Origin: Polaribacter gangjinensis
GTDB taxonomy: Bacteria; Bacteroidota; Bacteroidia; Flavobacteriales; Flavobacteriaceae
DNA: 64,000 nucleotides
Direction: 5' to 3'
NCBI RefSeq assembly: GCF_038024125.1
Contig: NZ_CP150662.1
Coordinates: 1,133,501 to 1,197,500 of the forward strand
Shown here: piece by piece, positions 43,087-52,143 of the stretch
How positions within the stretch are numbered: the first letter of the stretch is position 1
Layout of the letters: every line of letters starts with the position of its first letter
Made by a program: the position numbers and the translations under genes
Notes under the pieces: model-generated
Seen by the model: only the letters and a program-made list of their open reading frames with translations
Told to the model about the DNA's origin: nothing
The model's database searches: none

Positions 43087-44397
43087 ATGAAAAAAGCCAG
43101 TAGTATTCCAATTTCAAAAATCCAACGTGCATCAAAGTTGGTAAAAACAGGTGCAAAAGTTGGGGTAAATTACCTCAAATATTATGGAGAAAAAATGGTG
43201 AATTCTGAAGAAGATGCCCGTGAAAATCTCAATAAAAACAATGCTGAAGACATTTATGACAGCCTTAAAGACATGAAAGGTAGTCCACTAAAAGTGGCGC
43301 AAATGCTCAGCATGGAAAAAAGTATTTTACCAAGAGCGTATGTAGAAAAATTTTCATTAGCGCAGTTTTCTGTACCTCCACTTTCTGAAGCGTTGGTTTT
43401 AAAAACTTTCAAAAAAAGTTTCGGAAAATTTCCATCAGAAACTTTTGATAAATTTGATACAAAAGCCTACAATGCTGCAAGTATTGGTCAAGTTCACAAA
43501 GCCGAAAAAAATGGTAAAAAATTAGCTGTAAAAATTCAATATCCAGGCGTTTCTGAAAGTATAAAATCAGATTTGGCATTGCTAAAACCTTTTGTGATTA
43601 GAATGTTCAACATGAAAGGAAAAACTTCTGATGAATACTTTTTTGAAGTCCAAGATAAATTGTTGGAAGAAACAGATTATGTCTTAGAAGTTGCACAAGG
43701 AAAAGCTGTTGTTGAAGCTTGTAAAAACATTCCAAACCTTTTATTTCCAAATTATTACGAAGAATTATCATCCAAACAAATCATTACAATGGATTGGATG
43801 AATGGCATTCATTTGTCCGAATTTACAAACACAAATACCAATCAAGATGTTGCCAATAAATTAGGGCAAGCTTTGTGGGATTTTTATATGTTTCAAATAC
43901 ATAATCTAAAAAAAGTACATGCAGATCCTCATCCTGGAAACTTTTTAGTGTCTGAAAAAGGAGAATTAATTGCCTTAGATTTTGGTTGTATGAAAACCAT
44001 TCCTCTAGATTTTTACAATCCGTATTTTGAATTGGCAAAAGCAGAAACCCTTTTAGATAAGACACTTTTTGAAGAAAAAATGTTCGAATTAGAAATTCTG
44101 AGAAAAGATGATAGTAAAGAGGAATTAGAGTTTTTTAGCGAAATGTTTCATGAAATGTTAGGTATTTTTTCGAAACCATTTCACGTGGAAACATTTGATT
44201 TTTCGGATGAAACTTTCTTTGGAAAAATTGCTGAATTTGGCGAACGTTATTCAAAAAATACGGAATTGCGTTCCTACAATGCTAGTAGAGGTTCCAAACA
44301 TTTTATTTACATGAATCGCACGTTTTTTGGATTGTATAATTTAATGTTTGATTTAAAAGCAAAAGACATTCGCATCAATAATTTCATCAATTTGTAA
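43087..44397 (+). CDS. AarF/ABC1/UbiB family atypical kinase
   Basis: 436 residues of the ABC1 (UbiB/COQ8) atypical kinase family. Key segments: the N-terminal KxGQ-like region KGSPLKVAQMLSME, the A-rich loop YNAASIGQVHKA, the invariant Lys in LAVKIQYPGV, the acidic EETDY, and the catalytic/metal site HADPHPGNFL...ALDFGCMK. Members support isoprenoid lipid synthesis or storage-lipid homeostasis. No membrane segment is seen. Together with the upstream TetR gene it forms a two-gene unit that ends the lipid region. Confidence 0.92.
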   Translation: MKKASSIPISKIQRASKLVKTGAKVGVNYLKYYGEKMVNSEEDARENLNKNNAEDIYDSLKDMKGSPLKVAQMLSMEKSILPRAYVEKFSLAQFSVPPLSEALVLKTFKKSFGKFPSETFDKFDTKAYNAASIGQVHKAEKNGKKLAVKIQYPGVSESIKSDLALLKPFVIRMFNMKGKTSDEYFFEVQDKLLEETDYVLEVAQGKAVVEACKNIPNLLFPNYYEELSSKQIITMDWMNGIHLSEFTNTNTNQDVANKLGQALWDFYMFQIHNLKKVHADPHPGNFLVSEKGELIALDFGCMKTIPLDFYNPYFELAKAETLLDKTLFEEKMFELEILRKDDSKEELEFFSEMFHEMLGIFSKPFHVETFDFSDETFFGKIAEFGERYSKNTELRSYNASRGSKHFIYMNRTFFGLYNLMFDLKAKDIRINNFINL

Positions 44398-44443
44398 AAT
44401 CTCATTACTTTAGTACTTTATTTACAAAAAAAGGGAATCAATT

Positions 44444-45049
44444 ATGTTAGTTTTAGGAATTGCTGGAGGAACAGGAAGTGGAAAAACCACTGTTGTAAAT
44501 CAAATCATTAAACATTTTCCTTCGGATGAAGTTTGCGTAATTTCTCAAGATTCTTATTACAGAGCAACAGACAATTTGTCTTACGAAGAACGCACAAAAA
44601 TCAATTTTGATCATCCTAGAGCCATCGATTTTGAGTTGTTAGTGCAACATTTAAAAGAGTTGAAACAAGGAAAAATTATTGAACAACCTGTGTACTCTTT
44701 TGTAACGCATAACAGAACGATTGATACCATTCAAACACATCCAAGAAAAGTGGTCATTGTTGAAGGAATCTTGATTTTTAACAATGAAGAATTGCGGAAT
44801 TTATTTGACATCAAAATATTTGTACACGCAGATACAGATGAACGTTTAATTCGCAGAATTCGTAGAGATATTACAGAAAGAGGCAGAGATATTGACGAAG
44901 TCTTAAATCGTTATCAAGACACCTTAAAGCCTATGCATCAGCAGTTTATAGAGCCAACTAAGAATTTTGCAGACATCATTATTCCAAATGATAAATTCAA
45001 TACAGTAGCTGTAGATATTGTTCGAACTGTAATTAACGAGCGTTTGTAA
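44444..45049 (+). CDS. udk: Uridine kinase
   Basis: 201 residues. It phosphorylates uridine and cytidine for pyrimidine salvage. The P-loop is GIAGGTGSGKTT at the N terminus, followed by SQDSYYRA, the NFDHPRAIDF nucleoside-binding segment and the lid RRIRRDITERGRDIDEV. Length is normal. It starts a unit with the divIC-like gene, which follows after one base. Confidence 0.96.
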   Translation: MLVLGIAGGTGSGKTTVVNQIIKHFPSDEVCVISQDSYYRATDNLSYEERTKINFDHPRAIDFELLVQHLKELKQGKIIEQPVYSFVTHNRTIDTIQTHPRKVVIVEGILIFNNEELRNLFDIKIFVHADTDERLIRRIRRDITERGRDIDEVLNRYQDTLKPMHQQFIEPTKNFADIIIPNDKFNTVAVDIVRTVINERL

Positions 45050-45050
45050 A

Positions 45051-45374
45051 ATGGGTTTTTTAAACAACATAAAAGGCAATAGATTTTATAAATTCTTTAC
45101 AAATATTTTTGTAATGATTTTGATTCCTTTCATCATTTGGATGCTTTTCTTTGATGAAAATTCGTATTTAGTTCATAGGAAATTTGACAAAGAAATTGAA
45201 GAATTAGAGAGTTCTATTACGTTCTACAAAAACAAAATTGAAGAAGACAAAAGCACGATAAAAAAGTTGCAAGATTCACTAGAATTAGAACGATTTGCGA
45301 GAGAACAATATTTGATGAAAAAAGAAAATGAAGAAATTTATTTGATTGAATTTGATACCATTCCAAAAAAATGA
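45051..45374 (+). CDS. Septum-formation initiator (DivIC/FtsB-like)
   Basis: 107 residues: a short N-terminal basic segment, one transmembrane helix (about 18-37), then a coiled coil (about 45-80) and a C-terminal ERFAREQYLMKKENEEIYLIE motif typical of the FtsB/DivIC family. Such proteins link the early and late divisome at the inner membrane with the coiled coil outside. It lies between udk and the methylmalonyl-CoA mutase genes; its stop overlaps the ATG of mutA by four bases. This order is common in flavobacteria. Confidence 0.88.
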   Translation: MGFLNNIKGNRFYKFFTNIFVMILIPFIIWMLFFDENSYLVHRKFDKEIEELESSITFYKNKIEEDKSTIKKLQDSLELERFAREQYLMKKENEEIYLIEFDTIPKK

Positions 45375-46720
45375 GCACTTTTTTATTTAACGAATTTTCA
45401 CCTGTTTCAGCAGCAGCTTGGAAACAAAAAATTCAGGCGGATTTAAAAGGCGCTGATTATAACGAAACCTTACTTTGGAAAACTGACGAAGGCATTACAG
45501 TAAAACCCTTTTACACCAAAGAAGACAGAACAAACCTCAACATTCTACTTCCTAAAAAAGGATTTGAAATTTGCCAAAAAGTTTTTATCGACAGTGAAAA
45601 AACAGCCAATTTCTTAGCAAAAGATGCTTTGCAAAGAGGTGCTTCAGCCATTCATTTCAAAGCAACTAAAAAATTTGACTATCAAAAAGTATTGCAACAT
45701 ATTGATATAAAATCAGTAAACATCTATTTTCAGTTTTCATTTTTAGATGACGATTTTCAAATTGAACTCTACAATTTTTGTAATTCAAAAAACACTTTTT
45801 TTCAAAATGATATCATTGGGAATTTAGCTGAAACTGGCAATTGGTTTGTTAATTTAAAAGAGGATCACAAAAAACTCGAAAATATTGCAAACGATTGCAA
45901 AAATTCAATTTCAGTTTCCTTGGATTTGTATCAAAATGCTGGGGCAACTATTTCCCAACAATTGGGATATACCTTAGCACATACCAATGAATATCTAATT
46001 CATTTTGGAAAAGAAATTGCTGAAAATATCCATTTTTCGTTTGCAGTTGGAAGCAATTATTTCTTTGAAATTGCAAAAATCAGAGCTTTCCGAATTTTGT
46101 GGGAAACCTTATTAAATGAATACGAAATCACAAATTGTGAAGCGCATATTTTTACACAGCCAAGTTTGCGAAATAAAACTATTTACGATTATAATGTAAA
46201 TATGTTACGAACAACTTCTGAGAGTATGAGTGCAATTTTAGGAGGTTCAAACACCATTTCTAATGTTTCTTATGATGCTATTTTTCATAAATCAAATGAA
46301 TTTGGAGAACGAATTTCAAGAAATCAATTACTCATTTTACAGCAAGAAAGCTATTTAAAAGAAGCCCAAAATTTTGCTGACGGGAGTTATTATATTGAGT
46401 CCATAACAGCACAATTAGCTGAAAAAGCATTATTGATTTTCAAGCAAATTGAAAAAGGTGGTGGATTTTTACAACAGTTGAAAGAAGGCATCATTCAGAA
46501 AAAAATCAAAGAAAGCGCAAAGAAAGAAGAAGCCGAATTTTTAGCAAAAAAAGTTGTTTTAGTTGGAACCAATTTTCAGCAAAATAACAAGGATTTTATG
46601 AAAAATGACTTGGAAATTTATCCGTTTGCAAAACAACGAAATATCAAAACTTTGCTAACGCCAATCCAAAGAAAACGAATTTCAGAAACCATTGAAAAAG
46701 AAAGACTTGACAATGAGTAG
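45371..46720 (+). CDS. mutA: Methylmalonyl-CoA mutase small (beta) subunit
   Basis: 449 residues. It has the TIM-barrel mutase domain ([36 protein letters not shown]) but no B12-binding domain, which is how the small subunit differs from the large. It pairs with MutB to isomerise methylmalonyl-CoA and succinyl-CoA. The catalytic Tyr/His residues of the large subunit are not conserved, as expected. The family is typically 600 residues; this is one of the shorter Bacteroidota forms. The stop overlaps the start of the large subunit gene. Confidence 0.92.
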   Translation: MSTFLFNEFSPVSAAAWKQKIQADLKGADYNETLLWKTDEGITVKPFYTKEDRTNLNILLPKKGFEICQKVFIDSEKTANFLAKDALQRGASAIHFKATKKFDYQKVLQHIDIKSVNIYFQFSFLDDDFQIELYNFCNSKNTFFQNDIIGNLAETGNWFVNLKEDHKKLENIANDCKNSISVSLDLYQNAGATISQQLGYTLAHTNEYLIHFGKEIAENIHFSFAVGSNYFFEIAKIRAFRILWETLLNEYEITNCEAHIFTQPSLRNKTIYDYNVNMLRTTSESMSAILGGSNTISNVSYDAIFHKSNEFGERISRNQLLILQQESYLKEAQNFADGSYYIESITAQLAEKALLIFKQIEKGGGFLQQLKEGIIQKKIKESAKKEEAEFLAKKVVLVGTNFQQNNKDFMKNDLEIYPFAKQRNIKTLLTPIQRKRISETIEKERLDNE

Positions 46721-48794
46721 AAAAGACTTTTCAAATATTAAATTATTGAGTACTAACAAAAACTCCACTCCTTCAAGGATTTTGGGTGAAACTTATCTTC
46801 ATGAAGATTTTGCAGCCGGAATTGCGCCAAATTTAAGAGGTCCTTATCCAACAATGTATGTCCAAAAACCTTGGACAATCAGGCAATATGCAGGCTTTTC
46901 AACTGCCGAAGAAAGCAACGCTTTTTACAGAAGAAATTTAGCAGCAGGTCAAAAAGGTTTGTCAGTTGCTTTTGATTTAGCAACGCACAGAGGTTATGAT
47001 TCTGATCACGAACGTGTGCAAGGTGATGTAGGAAAAGCTGGTGTTGCCATTGATTCTGTTGAAGATATGAAAGTACTTTTTGATCAAATTCCATTGGATA
47101 AAATGTCGGTTTCAATGACCATGAATGGCGCAGTTTTACCCATTTTAGCATTTTATATTGTGGCTGCTGAAGAACAAGGAGTTACAATGAATCAACTTTC
47201 AGGAACGATTCAAAATGATATTTTGAAAGAGTTTATGGTACGAAATACGTACATCTATCCTCCTTCTCCATCTATGAAAATTATCTCGGATATTTTTGAA
47301 TTCACAAGTAAAAATATGCCAAAATTCAATTCGATTTCCATTTCTGGCTATCACATGCAAGAAGCAGGTGCAACTCCAGAAATTGAGTTGGCTTACACTT
47401 TGGCAGATGGTTTAGAATACATCAGAAAAGGAATTGAAGCAGGCATGGATATTGATACTTTTGCACCAAGATTGTCTTTTTTCTGGGGAATAGGCATGGA
47501 TCATTTCAAAGAAATTGCCAAATTAAGAGCGGCAAGAATGTTATGGGCGAAAATCGTAAAACAATTCCAACCAAAAGACGAAAAATCGTTGGCTTTGCGA
47601 ACTCATTCTCAAACAAGTGGCTGGAGTTTAACGGAACAAGATCCGTTTAACAATGTTGCTAGAACCACTGTTGAAGCCATGGCTGCTGTTTTTGGAGGAA
47701 CACAAAGTTTGCATACAAATGCTTTGGATGAAGCCATTGCTTTACCTACAGATTTCTCTGCAAGAATTGCTAGAAACACCCAAATTTATTTACAACAAGA
47801 AACCCAAATCACCAAAACTGTTGATCCTTGGGCTGGCAGTTATCATTTGGAAAAATTAACTGCTGAAATTGCCGAAAATGCCTGGAAACTTATCAATGAA
47901 GTTGAAAAATTAGGAGGCATGACCAAAGCCATTGAAAAAGGAATTCCGAAAATGCGCATTGAGGAAGCTGCTGCTATCAAACAAGCAAAAATTGATAGTG
48001 GCAATGAAGTCATTGTGGGTGTTAATAAATTCCGATTGAAAGAAGAAGATCCAATTCATACTTTAGAAGTGAATAATGAAGCCGTTCGCAAATCACAAAT
48101 TGAACGACTTCAAAAATTAAAATCCGAAAGAAATTCGGATGTAGTGCAAAAATCTTTAGTCGCTTTAACTAATGCTGCAAAAAATCAATCAGAAAATTTA
48201 CTAGCTTTGGCAGTAAAAGCAGCAAAAAACAGAGCCACTTTAGGCGAAATTTCTGATGCTTTAGAAGTTGTTTTTGGCAGACATAAAGCCGCTCATAAAA
48301 CCATATCTGGCGTGTATAGTAAAGAAATAAAAGACGATTCCTTATATAAAAAAGCAGCAACATTAGCAGATAAGTTTGCCGAATTAGAAGGAAGACGTCC
48401 ACGAATTATGATTGCAAAACTTGGGCAAGATGGCCATGACAGAGGTGCAAAAGTAGTTGCAACTGGCTATGCAGACTTGGGTTTTGATGTAGATATTGGT
48501 CCGCTTTTTCAAACGCCACAAGAAGCTACGAAACAAGCTGTAGAAAACGATGTACACATTTTAGGTATATCTTCTTTGGCTGCTGGTCATAAAACACTAG
48601 TACCACAGGTTATTGAGGAGCTAAAAAAATACGGTCGCGAAGACATCATGGTCATTGTTGGAGGCGTTATTCCTGCGCAAGATTATCAGTTTTTGTTTGA
48701 TGCAGGTGCTGTTGGTGTTTTTGGTCCTGGCACAAAAATCGCACAAGCTGCCATTGATTTATTGACTATTTTAATTGATAGTGTTTCAGAATAA
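46713..48794 (+). CDS. mutB: Methylmalonyl-CoA mutase large (alpha) subunit
   Basis: 693 residues from ATG 46713, which overlaps the mutA stop; an earlier ATG at 46692 would extend deeper into mutA. The barrel domain has the substrate-binding [28 protein letters not shown], and GYHMQEAGA; the C-terminal domain binds coenzyme B12 through DGHDRGAKV (the DxHxxG motif, His near 580). It interconverts methylmalonyl-CoA and succinyl-CoA in propionate and odd-chain fatty-acid catabolism, linking to the beta-oxidation operon at the start of the window. Confidence 0.96.
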   Translation: MSRKDFSNIKLLSTNKNSTPSRILGETYLHEDFAAGIAPNLRGPYPTMYVQKPWTIRQYAGFSTAEESNAFYRRNLAAGQKGLSVAFDLATHRGYDSDHERVQGDVGKAGVAIDSVEDMKVLFDQIPLDKMSVSMTMNGAVLPILAFYIVAAEEQGVTMNQLSGTIQNDILKEFMVRNTYIYPPSPSMKIISDIFEFTSKNMPKFNSISISGYHMQEAGATPEIELAYTLADGLEYIRKGIEAGMDIDTFAPRLSFFWGIGMDHFKEIAKLRAARMLWAKIVKQFQPKDEKSLALRTHSQTSGWSLTEQDPFNNVARTTVEAMAAVFGGTQSLHTNALDEAIALPTDFSARIARNTQIYLQQETQITKTVDPWAGSYHLEKLTAEIAENAWKLINEVEKLGGMTKAIEKGIPKMRIEEAAAIKQAKIDSGNEVIVGVNKFRLKEEDPIHTLEVNNEAVRKSQIERLQKLKSERNSDVVQKSLVALTNAAKNQSENLLALAVKAAKNRATLGEISDALEVVFGRHKAAHKTISGVYSKEIKDDSLYKKAATLADKFAELEGRRPRIMIAKLGQDGHDRGAKVVATGYADLGFDVDIGPLFQTPQEATKQAVENDVHILGISSLAAGHKTLVPQVIEELKKYGREDIMVIVGGVIPAQDYQFLFDAGAVGVFGPGTKIAQAAIDLLTILIDSVSE

Positions 48795-48818
48795 AAAATC
48801 ATTTACAATTTATATTTA

Positions 48819-49247
48819 ATGAAAAAGATTTTCCTTTTTACCAGTTTTATAATTTTCAGTCTTCAAACCATAAAAGCTCAAGACGAAACTTTTACATTAA
48901 CTGTTGAAGTTTTCGGACTTAAAAAAAATACAGGAAAAGTTTTTTTAGCTGTTTTCGATAACGAAGGAACATTTTTAAAAACAGACAAAGAAGTAAAAGG
49001 AATGAGTGTTATTATTGTAAATAACAAAGCCATAGCACAATTCAAAGGATTAAAAAAAGGCGATTATGCCCTTTCATTGTTTCATGATAAAAATAACAAC
49101 AATAAGTTGGACACTAATTTTATAGGAATTCCGAAAGAACCCTATGCTTTTTCAAATAATGCCACTGGTTTTATGGGACCACCAAGTTTTAAAGATTCAA
49201 AAATTAGTTTGAACGCTGATAAAACTATTGCTATAAAACTTAATTAA
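48819..49247 (+). CDS. DUF2141 family exported protein
   Basis: 142 residues with a Sec signal peptide (KKIFLFTSFIIFSLQTIKAQ, cleavage near residue 20). The mature part is all-beta: LTVEVFGLKKNTGKVFLAVFD, IAQFKGLKKGDYALSLFHDKNNNNKLDTNFIGIPKEPYAF in parts, the DUF2141 pattern with an EF-hand-like DKNNNNKLD loop that could bind calcium. It should act in the periplasm or outer surface. Role unknown. It is 24 bp after mutB. Confidence 0.88.
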   Translation: MKKIFLFTSFIIFSLQTIKAQDETFTLTVEVFGLKKNTGKVFLAVFDNEGTFLKTDKEVKGMSVIIVNNKAIAQFKGLKKGDYALSLFHDKNNNNKLDTNFIGIPKEPYAFSNNATGFMGPPSFKDSKISLNADKTIAIKLN

Positions 49248-49302
49248 CATAAATTCGACTTTACTTTTTCTGTATCCTAGTGATCATTCTTTTTTAATTA
49301 TT

Positions 49303-49388
49303 CTTTGAGAAACTTTGTGCTTCCTTTGTGTGGCTTTGTGTTATGGCTATTACACAAAATTCACAAAGAAGACACAAAAAACACTAAG
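49303..49388. repeat. Long inverted repeat of CTTTGTG heptamers
   Basis: Four copies of CTTTGTG or CTTTGAG start at 49303, 49313, 49324 and 49334 (period 10-11 bp); four inverted copies (CACAAAA, CACAAAG, CACAAAA, CACTAAG) follow at 49353-49388 with a similar period. The two sets can form a long imperfect hairpin around TTATGGCTAT. It lies between convergent genes. No protein is encoded. Similar CTTTGTG arrays are, as far as I know, widespread intergenic repeats in several phyla. Confidence 0.7.
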
Positions 49389-49488
49389 TTGTCTAGAATA
49401 CAAATGTATTTTAATGATATTCAATGACTTATAAATCGAACTCTCATTAATTAATATTTTGAAAATCAAAAAGATAGCTGTATAGCTT

Positions 49489-50577
49489 TTAATTTTCACT
49501 CAAAATCTTTTGAATCAAGTTTTGTTTGGCTTCCTCATCATTTCCAAAAAGCCATTGCAATACATTGTCTTCCCAAATTTGCTCCTTCTCTACTTCAGTA
49601 ATAATATTTTTCTGAATGGCTAAATCTAAAATTTTTCCAGGATAAGAAGATTGTGCATCACTTTCCATTTCACCTAAAGGATATGGATCATCTAAACCCA
49701 TCAAAACTTGTTTGGTTCCTTGCCTTTTAAACATCAAATGCAATGAATCTGTATCGTGAACTAAGGTATCAAAGAAAATATTAGGATGGCCAACAGCTTT
49801 TCTTGGATGATGTTTACCAACAAATAAATCAGGTCTGCCATCAAAACCTTGAATGCGTCTTCCTAAGTTCATTTGCGCCAATTGTCCTCCATGAGCAAAG
49901 CAAGTTCGAATATTTGGATAGCGTTCTTGCATGCCATTTAAGGTGTAAAAATGATAGGCATCTCCACATTGTGCCAACATCCAAATGAGGTGAAAACGCC
50001 AATTGGAATTTTCTAATTTGATCATTTTATCTCCATCATAAGGATGGATTTCAATGGCTAATTTATAATGGTTAGCCAACTCAAAAATTCGGTCATTTTC
50101 TTCATCAAAAATACTCCTCCATTGACCAATTGAATCCATAAAATGTGTAGGTAAACATAAAACTTTCAATTGTAATTCTTCTACACAACGTTTCATTTCA
50201 TCTAAAGCTCCATATATAAATCCAGGATGTACTACAAAACCACACGTAAATTTATCAGGATGATTTTTTTGCACTTTCGCATTGAAATCATTTTGAAAAC
50301 GCAAGGCTTTTTTCATTTCTTCCAAACGCAAACCATTGCCATATAATTGAGATAAATTCAATACAACAGCGTGATCAATTTTATTGCGCTCCATCCATTT
50401 TAGTTTTTCATCTAAGAAAAAACTAGAATCTGTTACTGGACGTTTCCATCCTTTTTGAAACATGTGTTTGCGTTCATCATCTACCCAAAAAATTTCTTTT
50501 TCTTTCATAAACTGAGGTATTTCCTCAGGATAAGGCAATAAATGCGAATGACCGTTAATTCTTAATTTGCGAGACAT
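49489..50577 (-). CDS. Amidohydrolase, probable 2-amino-3-carboxymuconate-6-semialdehyde decarboxylase (ACMSD)
   Basis: 362 residues of the amidohydrolase-2 (TIM barrel) family. The N-terminal metal-binding HxH is in INGHSHLLP, further ligands are in AIEIHPYD and CFAHGG, and the final Asp is in GLDDPYPLG. ACMSD removes CO2 from the ring-opened product of 3-hydroxyanthranilate. It is the last gene of the kynurenine operon, 3 bp after the dioxygenase gene that makes its substrate, which supports the assignment. Confidence 0.9.
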   Translation of the reverse strand: MSRKLRINGHSHLLPYPEEIPQFMKEKEIFWVDDERKHMFQKGWKRPVTDSSFFLDEKLKWMERNKIDHAVVLNLSQLYGNGLRLEEMKKALRFQNDFNAKVQKNHPDKFTCGFVVHPGFIYGALDEMKRCVEELQLKVLCLPTHFMDSIGQWRSIFDEENDRIFELANHYKLAIEIHPYDGDKMIKLENSNWRFHLIWMLAQCGDAYHFYTLNGMQERYPNIRTCFAHGGQLAQMNLGRRIQGFDGRPDLFVGKHHPRKAVGHPNIFFDTLVHDTDSLHLMFKRQGTKQVLMGLDDPYPLGEMESDAQSSYPGKILDLAIQKNIITEVEKEQIWEDNVLQWLFGNDEEAKQNLIQKILSEN

Positions 50578-50580
50578 TTT

Positions 50581-51105
50581 TTAAGCTTTTTGAGGTGGTT
50601 GCATGATAGTTCCACATTTTGTACAAGTGCATTTTTGAACATCTGAATAATACTTATCAAATATTTTTGGCATATCAGTTTCTATATTTGCTAAGGCAAA
50701 AGATTCTCTGTACAGCTGATTACCACAGTTTTCACAATACCATTCCAAAGCATCTAACATTTCTTTTGTGCGAGGATATTCAATGACCAAACCAACAGTA
50801 TTTGCTTTTCTTTGAGGTGAATGTGGCACTTTTGCAGGCAATAAATAAATATCTCCTTCATTGATTTCAACATCAATCATTTTTCCAGATTCATCAATAA
50901 TTTTAAGAATCATATTCCCTTCTAATTGATAGAAAAACTCAGGAGTTTCATTATAATGATAATCTTTTCGATTATTTGGACCACCAACAACCATGACAAT
51001 ATATTCGCCATTTTCCCACACTTGTTTGTTTCCAACAGGAGGTTTTAACAAATGACGATGTTCATCAATCCATTTTTTAAAATTTAAAGGCTGTACTAAA
51101 TTCAT
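50581..51105 (-). CDS. nbaC: 3-hydroxyanthranilate 3,4-dioxygenase
   Basis: 174 residues from ATG 51105 (MNLVQPLNFKKW); the in-frame extension to 51132 is encoded by the adjacent palindromic repeat. This cupin opens the ring of 3-hydroxyanthranilate with O2. Iron ligands are His in DYHYNETPEFF, Glu next to it, and His in AKVPHSPQR. The C-terminal rubredoxin-like pairs CENCG and CTKCG bind a second iron, as in bacterial and unlike animal enzymes. The gene is 3 bp from the amidohydrolase. Confidence 0.95.
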   Translation of the reverse strand: MNLVQPLNFKKWIDEHRHLLKPPVGNKQVWENGEYIVMVVGGPNNRKDYHYNETPEFFYQLEGNMILKIIDESGKMIDVEINEGDIYLLPAKVPHSPQRKANTVGLVIEYPRTKEMLDALEWYCENCGNQLYRESFALANIETDMPKIFDKYYSDVQKCTCTKCGTIMQPPQKA

Positions 51106-51112
51106 ATCTAAA

Positions 51113-51254
51113 GCCCATCCTAGCCTTCCCAAAGGGAAGGAACTCCAAACTGGGTAAATTTGGAATTTTTGGTTTATACTAAATTTTATTTTTTTATAAT
51201 GTAACTATTATTCGCTATCAATTCCCTTCCCTTTGGGAAGGGTTAGGGATGGGC
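51113..51254. repeat. MITE-like palindromic element, copy 2
   Basis: 142 bp with perfect outer inverted ends GCCCATCC and GGATGGGC and inner palindromes CCTTCCCAAAGGGAAGG and CCTTCCCTTTGGGAAGG. It reaches from base 1 of the SDR stop codon to 8 bp before the dioxygenase ATG. The middle contains TATTATTCGCTATC, shared with copy 3. It is not coding. Confidence 0.85.
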
Positions 51255-52036
51255 TACAAACTTTTTGTTCTTCCTCCATCAACAGGAACATTAATTCCAT
51301 TGATATAACTTGATTTTTCACTTGCTAAAAAAACAATTGCATTAGCAGTTTCTTCTGGCTTCGCAAAACGTTTTGCTGGTGTATAATGTTTCATTATTTC
51401 AGCCATTTCATCAAAAGTTTTGTTTTCTTTGGTAGCTTTTACTTTGATAATTTCGTTCAAACGTTCTGTTTCTGTAAAACCAGGTAAAACATTATTTACG
51501 GTAATTCCGAATGCAGCAACTTCATCTGCCAAAGTTTTGCTCCAATTTCCAACTGCACCTCTAATGGTATTGCTCACTCCCAAACCAGGAATTGGTTCTT
51601 TTACTGAGGTAGAAATTACATTGACAATTCTACCAAAACATTGTGTTTTCATAAACGGAATTGTAGCTTGCGACAACACATGATTGCATTTTAAATGCAT
51701 GGTAAATGTGTCTTCAAATTGAGCTAAAGTTGCATCTAAAAGAGTACCACTTCTTGGGCCACCAGTATTGTTAATGACAATGTGAAACCCATGATTTTTA
51801 GCAATGAAATTTTGTACAAGTTCTTTTAATTCAGTAGGATTTGAAAAATCTGCTACCAAATAAGAATGTTTTTCAGGATTTGGCAAACTTGCCAAAACTG
51901 ACTTTAATTTTTCTTCATTTCTTGCCAACAGAGTAACGTTTACACCTTCTTCTGCTAAAAGAATTGCTGTTGCTTTTCCTATTCCAGCTGTACTTCCGCA
52001 AACGAGTGCGTTTTTATTTTGAATTCCTAAGTTCAT
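51254..52036 (-). CDS. SDR family oxidoreductase of the kynurenine operon
   Basis: 260 residues from ATG 52036 (MNLGIQNKNALVCG); an extension to 52060 comes from the palindromic repeat. It is a classical SDR: cofactor motif CGSTAGIG, VADFSNP, NNTGG (the NNAG motif), and a C-terminal INGINVPVDGG. The catalytic Ser lies in NVISTS and the Tyr/Lys motif is unusual (the expected YxxxK is replaced near SNTIRGAVGNWSK). Its step in tryptophan degradation is not known, as no oxidoreductase is required between the flanking enzymes. Confidence 0.9.
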   Translation of the reverse strand: MNLGIQNKNALVCGSTAGIGKATAILLAEEGVNVTLLARNEEKLKSVLASLPNPEKHSYLVADFSNPTELKELVQNFIAKNHGFHIVINNTGGPRSGTLLDATLAQFEDTFTMHLKCNHVLSQATIPFMKTQCFGRIVNVISTSVKEPIPGLGVSNTIRGAVGNWSKTLADEVAAFGITVNNVLPGFTETERLNEIIKVKATKENKTFDEMAEIMKHYTPAKRFAKPEETANAIVFLASEKSSYINGINVPVDGGRTKSL

Positions 52037-52038
52037 TT

Positions 52039-52143
52039 GCCCATCCCCAACCCTTCCCAAAGGGAAGGGAGTTTATTAAGTGTTAATAATTATTTTTATT
52101 ATTCGCTCCAATATTTCCCTACTTTGGAGGGATTAAAGGAGGC
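52039..52143. repeat. MITE-like palindromic element, copy 3
   Basis: About 105 bp. One end GCCCATCCCCAACCCTTCCC with palindrome CCCTTCCCAAAGGGAAGGG begins 3 bp before the SDR start; the other end, TTCCCTACTTTGGAGGGATTAAAGG, is diverged and covers the stop codon of the aldehyde dehydrogenase. It shares TTATTATTCGCT with copy 2. Confidence 0.75.

Noticed and set aside
49440..49488. Terminator of the kynurenine operon (AGCT-ATAC-AGCT)
   Set aside because: The stem is only four base pairs; too weak to call, although a T-rich tail follows on the minus strand.
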